From: Microbacterium sp. B35-30
Lineage (GTDB): Bacteria > Actinomycetota > Actinomycetes > Actinomycetales > Microbacteriaceae
DNA length: 41,332 nucleotides
Direction: 5' to 3'
Assembly (NCBI RefSeq): GCF_010634855.1
Contig: NZ_MWLQ01000038.1
Span: forward strand, 1-41,332
The first letter of the stretch is position 1. Each line of letters begins with the position of its first letter. The notes under the pieces were generated by a model. That model saw only the letters and a list, made by a program, of their open reading frames with translations, was not told the DNA's origin and searched no databases. Made by a program: the position numbers and the translations under genes. This document shows, one piece after another, positions 1-6,092 of this stretch.

Positions 1-147
1 GCAGGCCCCGCGGCCCCCGACCACTGGGTCGTGGACGTTCCCGGCGGCACCCTCGGCGTGCGGATGCCGGAGGTCGCAGGCGAGCGGCACGTGCTGCTCT
101 CCGGGCCCGCGACCCTGGTCTACACCGGCGAAGTCACGCTGGCCTGA
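1..147 (+). CDS. dapF: Diaminopimelate epimerase, C-terminal end (partial)
   Basis: The frame is open from base 1 to a TGA at 145-147 and gives 48 residues, cut by the window edge. The text includes VVDVPGGTLGV and later LSGPATLVYTGEV, which matches the usual end of actinobacterial DapF (PGG-L-V followed by L-GPA--V--GE). DapF interconverts LL- and meso-diaminopimelate in the cytosol, for lysine and peptidoglycan. The catalytic cysteines lie outside the window. The dapF-hflX neighbourhood is known from mycobacteria and supports the call. Confidence 0.8.
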   Translation, partial: AGPAAPDHWVVDVPGGTLGVRMPEVAGERHVLLSGPATLVYTGEVTLA

Positions 148-153
148 CGGCTC

Positions 154-801
154 TCAGATCTCCGGCAGTGAGATGGGCTCGCTCTGGGGCGAGCCGTGGC
201 GCCGGACCTTCAGCACGCGGAAGCCGCGGGCGGTGGCGGCACGGTAGACGCTGAAGCGGCGATCGAGCGTCGATGCGAGCCATCGCTGCAGGGAGTCCGA
301 GCCGAGATTGCGCTGCACGACGAGCCAGGCGTCCGCCTGCTCGTCCAGGCGGGGAATCCACCGCTCGAGCAGGCCGTGCAGTTCGTTCTTGCCGACGCGG
401 ATGGGCGGATTCGAGCGGATCGTGCGGAACACGATGTCGTCGGGAACATCGTCGGGCAGCGCGGCGTTGACATTGTCGAGCCCGAGGTCGGCCGCATTTC
501 GCCGCACGAGGTCCAGCGCTCGCTCGTTCACGTCGACGGCCCACACGGTCGCGTGCGGGGCGTCGAGTGCCAGGCTGAGTGCGATCGGTCCCCACCCGCA
601 GCCGAGGTCGAGGAAGTTCCCGCCGGCCGGTGGCGGGGGAGTGTTCGACAGCAGCACCGCGGTTCCCGCGTCCACGTGGTCGGGGCTGAAGACGCCTCCG
701 GCGGTCGTGACTTCGAGATCGCGTCCGGCGAGCGAGACGCGGATGCGGCGCAGGTTCTCGGGGCTGGCGGGCGTCGCACTGAAGTAGTGGTCGCTCCCCA
801 T
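154..801 (-). CDS. RsmC-like class I SAM-dependent methyltransferase
   Basis: A 215-residue protein read on the minus strand from ATG at 801. It has a Rossmann methyltransferase core: the SAM-binding motif LDLGCGWGPIAL is near residues 64-75, the acidic end of the next strand is VDVNERAL, and the catalytic-type motif SNPPIRVGK is near residue 134. NPP-(I/Y) is typical of the small-domain methyltransferases that modify guanine in rRNA (RsmC/RsmJ group, PF05175). It lacks the extra N-terminal domain of E. coli RsmC, so the exact substrate is open; 16S or 23S rRNA is likely. The frame stays open far upstream, but methyltransferase homology begins at MGSDHYFSATP, and a -10 box sits 8 bases before this ATG. 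It is divergent from hflX and its end nearly abuts dapF. Confidence 0.8.
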   Translation of the reverse strand: MGSDHYFSATPASPENLRRIRVSLAGRDLEVTTAGGVFSPDHVDAGTAVLLSNTPPPPAGGNFLDLGCGWGPIALSLALDAPHATVWAVDVNERALDLVRRNAADLGLDNVNAALPDDVPDDIVFRTIRSNPPIRVGKNELHGLLERWIPRLDEQADAWLVVQRNLGSDSLQRWLASTLDRRFSVYRAATARGFRVLKVRRHGSPQSEPISLPEI

Positions 802-809
802 GGCTGACG

Positions 810-815
810 AGCCTA
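810..815 (-). promoter_or_regulatory. -10 box of the methyltransferase gene (leaderless type)
   Basis: On the minus strand TAGGCT is followed by 8 bases and then ATG at 801. That spacing puts the transcription start at or next to the start codon. No good Shine-Dalgarno sequence lies in the gap. Confidence 0.55.
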
Positions 816-842
816 GCGGAGGTGCTCCCCGGGAGGGGAGCG

Positions 843-848
843 TAGAAT
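843..848 (+). promoter_or_regulatory. -10 box upstream of hflX
   Basis: TAGAAT matches TANNNT closely. Six bases later there is an ATG (855) that opens a six-codon frame, while hflX itself starts at 907. Transcription would begin near 855 and give a leader of about 52 bases. The promoter faces away from the methyltransferase promoter at 810-815. Confidence 0.55.
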
Positions 849-854
849 TCACGG

Positions 855-875
855 ATGCCGCGAACCGGCCGATGA
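855..875 (+). CDS. Putative leaderless mini-ORF before hflX (MPRTGR)
   Basis: ATG-CCG-CGA-ACC-GGC-CGA-TGA encodes MPRTGR and begins 6 bases after the TAGAAT box, the spacing seen at leaderless genes in this window. It ends 31 bases before hflX. A short GCCG/CGGC stem can form between it and the hflX ribosome-binding site (GAAAGGA at about 897-903). Whether it is translated is inference from spacing; it is too short for codon statistics. Confidence 0.35.
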   Translation: MPRTGR

Positions 876-906
876 GCGCCGGAAAACGGCATCCCGAAAG
901 GAACAC

Positions 907-2424
907 ATGACGGATACGACGACACCCCAGAGCACCGACGAGACGCCGGTCGACCCGGTGGATCGCGTGCTGGCGCGCGCCGAAGCGCGCTCGGGGGTGC
1001 ACGTCTTCGGAGCAGCCCAGGCGCTCCAAGACGAGACCACGATCGGGCGCGCAGACAGCGACGGCGAGCAGTGGGACCGCGAGGAGCGCGCGGCGCTGCG
1101 GCGCGTTCCTGGCCTGTCCACCGAGCTCGAAGACGTCACAGAGGTCGAGTACCGGCAGCTGCGACTCGAGAACGTCGTGCTGGTCGGCGTTCACGCGCAG
1201 GGCGAGACGGAGGATGCCGAGAACTCGCTGCGCGAGCTCTCGGCGCTCGCCGAGACCGCCGGCGCCGTCGTGCTCGACGGCGTGCTGCAGCGGCGTCCGC
1301 ACCCGGACCCCGCGACCTACGTCGGCCGCGGCAAGGCCGAGGAGCTGCGCGACATCGTCGCCGCGGTGGGCGCGGACACCGTGATCGCCGACACCGAGCT
1401 CGCGCCCAGCCAGCGACGCGCGCTCGAGGACGTCGTCAAGGTCAAGGTGATCGATCGCACCACGGTGATCCTCGACATCTTCAGCCAGCACGCCAAGAGC
1501 CGGGAGGGCAAGGCGCAGGTCGAACTCGCCCAGCTCGAGTACCTGCTCCCGCGCCTGCGCGGCTGGGGTGACTCGATGAGCCGCCAGGCCGGTGGCCAGG
1601 TGGGTGCGGGCGGTGCGGGCATGGGCTCGCGCGGACCCGGTGAGACGAAGATCGAGCTCGACCGTCGCCGCATCCGCACGCGGATGGCGATGCTGCGGCG
1701 GCAGATCCGCGAGTTCACCCCCGCTCGCGACGCCAAGCGCGCCGAGCGCAAGCGGAACACCATCCCGTCGGTCGCGATCGCCGGGTACACGAACGCCGGC
1801 AAGTCGTCGCTGCTGAACCGGCTGACGAGCGCCGGCGTGCTGGTGGAGAACGCGCTGTTCGCGACGCTGGATGCCACCGTCCGGCGGAGCGAGACGAGCG
1901 ACGGCCGCGTCTACACGCTCACCGACACCGTCGGGTTCGTGCGAAATCTCCCTCACCAGCTGGTCGAGGCATTCCGCTCGACGCTCGAGGAGGTCGGCGA
2001 CGCCGACGTCATCGTCCACGTCGTCGACGGGTCGCACCCGGATCCCGCCGCCCAGCTCGCGACGGTTCGCGATGTGATCGGCGACGTCGGAGCGCGCGAC
2101 GTCCCCGAGCTGATCGTGTTCAACAAGGCCGATCTCGTCGACGACGACACTCGTCTGCTGCTGCGCGGTCTCGAGCCGAAGGCGATCTTCGCGTCGTCGC
2201 GCACCGGCGAGGGCATCGACGAGCTGAGGACCGCGATCGAGGAGGCGCTGCCGCTGCCGGCGGTGGAAGTGCGCGCTCTCGTGCCGTACGACCGGGGCGA
2301 TCTCGTGTCGGCCATCCACGAGCAGGGCATGATCCTCTCGCAGGAGCACGAGGAGGGCGGCACGGCGGTGCACGCCCGCGTGGGGCAGCATCTCGCCGCG
2401 CGCCTCGCGCCTTTCGAGGTCTAG
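907..2424 (+). CDS. hflX: GTPase HflX
   Basis: A 505-residue ribosome-associated GTPase that in known bacteria splits stalled or heat-damaged 70S ribosomes; in mycobacteria it affects macrolide tolerance. The N-terminal HflX domain (about 90-200) holds the glycine-rich linker GAGGAGMGSRGPGETKIE. The G domain follows: G1 GYTNAGKSS at 293-301, G3 DTVGF at 340-344 and G4 NKAD at 406-409. The acidic N-terminal extension of some 70 residues is usual for actinobacteria. ATG at 907 has GAAAGGA 5-8 bases upstream. The neighbour dapF fits. It is probably regulated through the 5' leader, which carries a mini-ORF. It converges on the peptidase gene across a repeat array. Confidence 0.95.
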   Translation: MTDTTTPQSTDETPVDPVDRVLARAEARSGVHVFGAAQALQDETTIGRADSDGEQWDREERAALRRVPGLSTELEDVTEVEYRQLRLENVVLVGVHAQGETEDAENSLRELSALAETAGAVVLDGVLQRRPHPDPATYVGRGKAEELRDIVAAVGADTVIADTELAPSQRRALEDVVKVKVIDRTTVILDIFSQHAKSREGKAQVELAQLEYLLPRLRGWGDSMSRQAGGQVGAGGAGMGSRGPGETKIELDRRRIRTRMAMLRRQIREFTPARDAKRAERKRNTIPSVAIAGYTNAGKSSLLNRLTSAGVLVENALFATLDATVRRSETSDGRVYTLTDTVGFVRNLPHQLVEAFRSTLEEVGDADVIVHVVDGSHPDPAAQLATVRDVIGDVGARDVPELIVFNKADLVDDDTRLLLRGLEPKAIFASSRTGEGIDELRTAIEEALPLPAVEVRALVPYDRGDLVSAIHEQGMILSQEHEEGGTAVHARVGQHLAARLAPFEV

Positions 2425-2450
2425 AGCCCGCGTTCCCCGTCGGTGCAGGG

Positions 2451-2650
2451 CGTTTCGTCTCGCTCGTTCCTCGCTCGCTCAACGACCGGGACGCGAGGGC
2501 GAGGGCGTTTCGTCTCGCTCGTTCCTCGCTCGCTCAACGACCGGGACGCGAGGGCGAGGGCGTTCCGTCTCGCTCGTTCCTCGCTCGCTCAACGACCGGG
2601 ACGCGAGGGCGAGGGCGTTCCGTCTTGCGCGTTCCTCGCTCGCTCGTCGA
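2451..2650. repeat. 55-bp tandem repeat array (three full copies plus a partial)
   Basis: Copies begin at 2451, 2506, 2561 and 2616, each starting CGTTT/CGTTC followed by CGTCT. The first two are identical, the third differs at one base, and the fourth diverges after about 10 bases and runs into the hairpin at 2635-2683. Each unit holds GTCTCGCTCGTTCCTCGCTC and then GCTCAACGACCGGG. The period is not a multiple of 3, so the repeat is not a coding repeat even though open frames cross it. There are no spacers, which excludes CRISPR. A near copy of the core lies inverted at 34848-34882. Confidence 0.9.
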
Positions 2651-2683
2651 CCGGACTCGGAGTCCGATCGACGAGCGAGCGAG
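2635..2683. repeat. Long inverted repeat / possible bidirectional terminator
   Basis: Arms of 23 bp (2635-2657 and 2661-2683) with a 3-base loop CGG and one internal mismatch. The arm begins CTCGCTCGCTCGTCG. It lies between convergent hflX and the S9 peptidase gene, so it could stop or slow transcription from both sides. There is no U-tract. The arm sequence grows out of the last copy of the 55-bp repeat. Confidence 0.8.
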
Positions 2684-2729
2684 GCTCCGACAGCGCCCGG
2701 CGACGACACGCCGGAGCGCGGCGGGCGTC

Positions 2730-4745
2730 TCACTCCAGCTCGAGCGGCGGCACCCCCGGCGTCTCGAAGCCGAGCACTTGGCCGAGGAACGCGAGCTCGG
2801 CCTCCATCGTGCGCACGAGGGTGTCGGCGCCGCGGAACCCGTGTCCTTCGCCCTCGAAGGCCAGATATGCGTGGGCGACGCCGTTCTTCGCGAGGGCGTC
2901 GCGCACCGCCTCCGACTGCGAGGGCGGCACGACCAGGTCCTCGAGGCCCTGCTCGATCAGCAGCGGCGTCCGCATCCGGTCGAGGTGCGTCAGCGGCGAC
3001 CGCTCGACGTACAGCGCCTCGGCGGACGGGAGCGGCCCCACCATGCCGTCGAGGTAGCGGGACTCGAAGTCGTGGGTGTCTGCGGCGAGGCGCCGGAGAT
3101 CCGCGACGCCGTAGCGACTGATGCCCGCGGCGAAGACGTCGGAGTTCGCGAGTGCGCACAGCACCGTCCAGCCACCGGCCGAGCCGCCGGCGATCGCGAG
3201 CCGACGGGCGTCGGCCGCACCTGATGCGGCGAGCCCCTGCGCCGCGGCCACGACGTCGTCGACGTCCACGACGCCCCACTGCCCGCGCAGACGCTCGCGG
3301 TAGGCGCGGCCGTACCCGCTCGAGCCGCCGTAGTTGACGTCGAGCACGCCGATGCCACGACTCGTCAGATAGGCGATCTTTCCGGATGCCGCGCCGCCGA
3401 CATGGTCGGTCGGCCCGCCATGGACGAACACGACGTAGGGGGGCAGCTCGTCCTCAGGTCCCACCACGTCGGGGTTCGTGGGCGGGTAGTCGAAGGCGTG
3501 CACCGGGCCGTGCGGCCCGGGCATGGTGACCGCGCGGGCCTGCGGCATCCAGCCCGCGCCCCAGGGTGAGCTGCCGCCGGCTATCAGCCGCGTCGCGGCC
3601 GGGTCGTCGACGTCCAGCTCCCACAGTCCGGCGCCGCCGGAGCCCGCGCCGGAGACCAGCACGCGCTGTCCGCGGGCGTCCTCGATCGAGAGCCGCGTGA
3701 CGGCGTCGAGCGGCAGGATGCGCGTGGACCCGCTGGGTGCGATCACCACGAGGTGGTCGGCGCCATTTGTGCGGGCGGCGACGACACGCCCGTCGTGCAG
3801 CGCGACGAACCAGCGGGTGCCGAGCACCCACAGCGGGCCGCCGGTGTCGGCGTCGGCGGGGGCGAACGGCTCGTGGTGCAGATCGGCCGTGAGGCGCAGG
3901 TGCCAGAGGTTCCATCTCCCGGTCGGGTCGTCGGCGTAGAGCAGGTCGTCGTCGCCGACCCACACCGGCTGCAACGGGGAATGGAAATCGCCGTCGGACG
4001 ACTCGCCGCCGGCCACGGTGGTCCATTCCACGACCTCGCCGTCCTCGAGCCGGCCGATCCGAAGCTCGGCGCGGTCCCATGCCATGTGCGGATGATCCCA
4101 GGCGATCCACGCCAAGCGGGTGCCGTCGGGCGAGAGCGCGGGATGGGCGACGAAGTCGCTGCCGCCGGCCAGCGAGGTCAGTCGTGAGGGATGCTCTGCT
4201 GCCGAGCCGTCGAGCGGAACGTCGACGATGTCGCGCACCGGCGCGCCTCCCGCCGTGTGGTCTTCGCGCACGGCCAGCAGGCGGCCGTGCTGCAGCGTCA
4301 GCCCGCCGTAGCGGACATCGCCGGCGTCGGGCGTGAGCGGGCGCGGCTCCTCACCCGGGGCGAGACTCCAGATGCGCTGGTCGGCCTTCTCCACGAAGAG
4401 CAGCACACCATCGTCGTCGGCGGTCCAGGATCCGCCACCGTACTCGTGCACCCGCGATCGCGCACTCCACGGGGCGGGAAGGACATCCACGACGGCTCCG
4501 GATGCCTCCCGCCGGCGCACGGCGGAACGGCCGCCCTCCTCGGGCACCGACTCGCCCCACCACACGTCGCCGCTCCACACGTCGCCCCGCCGCACCCGGG
4601 CCGCCGCGCCGCCGGTCTCCCCGGCCAGCACCTCACCGGCGCCGACGAAGCGGGCGCCTTCGATGCGCGACGACCCAGCCGACACCTGCGCGGCGGAGAT
4701 GGGGGATGGCCAGCTGCCATAGGGAAGAACATCGCGGGTCGTCAC
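2730..4745 (-). CDS. S9 family prolyl oligopeptidase-like serine peptidase
   Basis: A 671-residue cytosolic-type peptidase of the dipeptidyl/acylaminoacyl peptidase group. Residues 1 to about 400 form a beta-propeller with repeats such as SPDGTRLAWIAWDHP. The rest is an alpha/beta hydrolase domain with the nucleophile in GGSAGG (Ser522), acid in QGLEDLVVPP (Asp603) and base in GEGHGF (His635). HGGPTDH near residue 444 fits the oxyanion region. The start is GTG at 4745 because a TAGCGT box lies 7 bases upstream and homology begins with RDVLPYGSWPSPI; the frame stays open far upstream, antisense to metF. No signal peptide is seen. The preferred peptide is unknown. Confidence 0.88.
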   Translation of the reverse strand: MTTRDVLPYGSWPSPISAAQVSAGSSRIEGARFVGAGEVLAGETGGAAARVRRGDVWSGDVWWGESVPEEGGRSAVRRREASGAVVDVLPAPWSARSRVHEYGGGSWTADDDGVLLFVEKADQRIWSLAPGEEPRPLTPDAGDVRYGGLTLQHGRLLAVREDHTAGGAPVRDIVDVPLDGSAAEHPSRLTSLAGGSDFVAHPALSPDGTRLAWIAWDHPHMAWDRAELRIGRLEDGEVVEWTTVAGGESSDGDFHSPLQPVWVGDDDLLYADDPTGRWNLWHLRLTADLHHEPFAPADADTGGPLWVLGTRWFVALHDGRVVAARTNGADHLVVIAPSGSTRILPLDAVTRLSIEDARGQRVLVSGAGSGGAGLWELDVDDPAATRLIAGGSSPWGAGWMPQARAVTMPGPHGPVHAFDYPPTNPDVVGPEDELPPYVVFVHGGPTDHVGGAASGKIAYLTSRGIGVLDVNYGGSSGYGRAYRERLRGQWGVVDVDDVVAAAQGLAASGAADARRLAIAGGSAGGWTVLCALANSDVFAAGISRYGVADLRRLAADTHDFESRYLDGMVGPLPSAEALYVERSPLTHLDRMRTPLLIEQGLEDLVVPPSQSEAVRDALAKNGVAHAYLAFEGEGHGFRGADTLVRTMEAELAFLGQVLGFETPGVPPLELE

Positions 4746-4752
4746 GCCCCCC

Positions 4753-4758
4753 ACGCTA
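4753..4758 (-). promoter_or_regulatory. -10 box of the S9 peptidase gene (leaderless type)
   Basis: Minus-strand TAGCGT, then seven bases (GGGGGGC), then the GTG start at 4745. This supports the GTG start and a leaderless mRNA. Confidence 0.55.
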
Positions 4759-4825
4759 CGACCAACGTGTGCGCGATGCGATCGAAACAGTACGTCACAG
4801 GCGGTTCCGCACGGACTTGCTCCGC

Positions 4826-5036
4826 TACCGTGGACGCATCGACGCCCGGTCGTCCGCGAGGACGCCCCCCGAACCTCGGGGTTGCCGGGCAGGAGCGACA
4901 GCCGAGCCCGGCACCCGCCCGCGATGACACCCCTTCTGCCTCGCATGTCCTGAACAGCGCGGCGGAGGCGAGGTGCCGCGGCCGCCCGGGTCCTCCCGTT
5001 CGGCTGAGCCCGATTCCGATCCTGAGAAGCAGGCCC
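4826..5036 (+). promoter_or_regulatory. Promoter and structured leader of metF-metE
   Basis: TACCGT at 4826-4831 is a plausible -10 box, which would give a leader of about 200 bases before metF. Within it CCCCGA-ACC-TCGGGG forms a 6-bp hairpin (about 4867-4881). It is followed by GCCGGGC...GCCCGGC, a 7-bp stem with a 15-base loop. I could not match the conserved cores of the SAM or cobalamin riboswitches, so no riboswitch class is claimed. The length and position still suggest RNA-level control of methionine synthesis. Confidence 0.35.
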
Positions 5037-5999
5037 ATGTCCATCGACCTGAGCACTCCTCCCGTGCCGATCTCGTTCGAGGTGTACCCGCCCCGATCCG
5101 AGGCCGGTGTCGCCGCGCTGCATGAGACCATCCGCCATCTGGCGTCGGTGGACCCCAGGTTCATCTCCGTCACGTACGGCGCGGGCGGATCCACCGGCGG
5201 TCGGTCCCTGGAGCTCCTGACCCACATCCTCCGCGAGACCCACGTCGAGCCGCTCGCCCACCTGACGTGCGTGGGAAACACCTACGCGGGCGCCAACACG
5301 CTGATCCGGGAGTTCCTGGATGCCGGCATCACGAGCTTCCTCGCCCTGCGCGGCGACCCGCCGGCGGGGGCATCCGAGGACGACGTGTTCCTGGGCGACC
5401 TCCGCAGCGCCGGCGAGCTCGTGCAGCTGATCGACCGGGTGCAGGCGGAGCGCGAGCCGTACACCGAGGCGCCCATCTCGGGCGTGCCCGGTGCGGTGCG
5501 GGTCGAGAAGCGGCCCCGGGTCGACATCGCGGTCGCCGCGTTCCCCAACGGTCACCCCCGCTCCCGGCACGCGTTCGAGGACATCGACGCGCTCCTCGCG
5601 AAGCAGGCGGCGGGCGCCACCCTCGCGATCACTCAGCTGTTCTTCCACGCCGACGACTACCTCGCGTTCGTGGCGCGTTCGCGCGACGCCGGCGTCAGCA
5701 TCCCGATCCTGCCCGGCATCATGCCGATCACCTCGAGCACCCGGCTGCGGCGCGTGCTCGAGCTCAGCGGCGAGGCGCTTCCGGCCGACCTCGCGATCGC
5801 GCTCGACGTCGAGCCCACGGTCGAGGGGCAGCGCGACATCGGCATCGCCCATGCCGCTCGTCTCGCCCGCGAGGTCGTCGACGGCGGTGCCCCCGGCATC
5901 CACCTGTACGCGTTCAACAACCACGACACGGTCCTCGACGTGCTGCGTGAAGCCGGCGTGCTCGCCTCGGCGACGCGAATGCCCGACGCCGTCCACTGA
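5037..5999 (+). CDS. metF: Methylenetetrahydrofolate reductase
   Basis: A 320-residue flavoprotein that reduces 5,10-methylene-THF to 5-methyl-THF, the methyl donor for methionine synthesis. FEVYPPR at 14-20 carries the conserved glutamate (Glu15, the counterpart of E. coli Glu28). TYGAGGS near residue 44, LALRGDPP and ITQLFF are typical of the MetF/MTHFR barrel. Length is normal for the bacterial enzyme. ATG at 5037 is chosen because homology starts with ISFEVYPPR; the frame stays open far upstream across the antisense peptidase gene. metE follows after 93 bases and uses the product, so the two probably form one transcript. Confidence 0.95.
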   Translation: MSIDLSTPPVPISFEVYPPRSEAGVAALHETIRHLASVDPRFISVTYGAGGSTGGRSLELLTHILRETHVEPLAHLTCVGNTYAGANTLIREFLDAGITSFLALRGDPPAGASEDDVFLGDLRSAGELVQLIDRVQAEREPYTEAPISGVPGAVRVEKRPRVDIAVAAFPNGHPRSRHAFEDIDALLAKQAAGATLAITQLFFHADDYLAFVARSRDAGVSIPILPGIMPITSSTRLRRVLELSGEALPADLAIALDVEPTVEGQRDIGIAHAARLAREVVDGGAPGIHLYAFNNHDTVLDVLREAGVLASATRMPDAVH

Positions 6000-6092
6000 C
6001 CCGGACGCCGCAATCCGTCGGATGCCCCGATGGTCTCTTCGGCGACCCCGAAAACCCCACTCCGAGATGAACGAAGCGAAAGAGAGAGCACG

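Noticed and set aside
2451..2650. CRISPR array
   Set aside because: The repeats are contiguous with no unique spacers, and no cas genes are nearby.
2443..3057. Plus-strand open frame across the repeat array and the peptidase 3' end
   Set aside because: Its repeats change reading frame every 55 bases, it is antisense to the catalytic part of the peptidase, and its composition is Arg/Ser-rich noise.
4826..5036. SAM or cobalamin riboswitch before metF
   Set aside because: I looked for the conserved core segments of the common classes and could not place them, so only an unassigned leader is reported.
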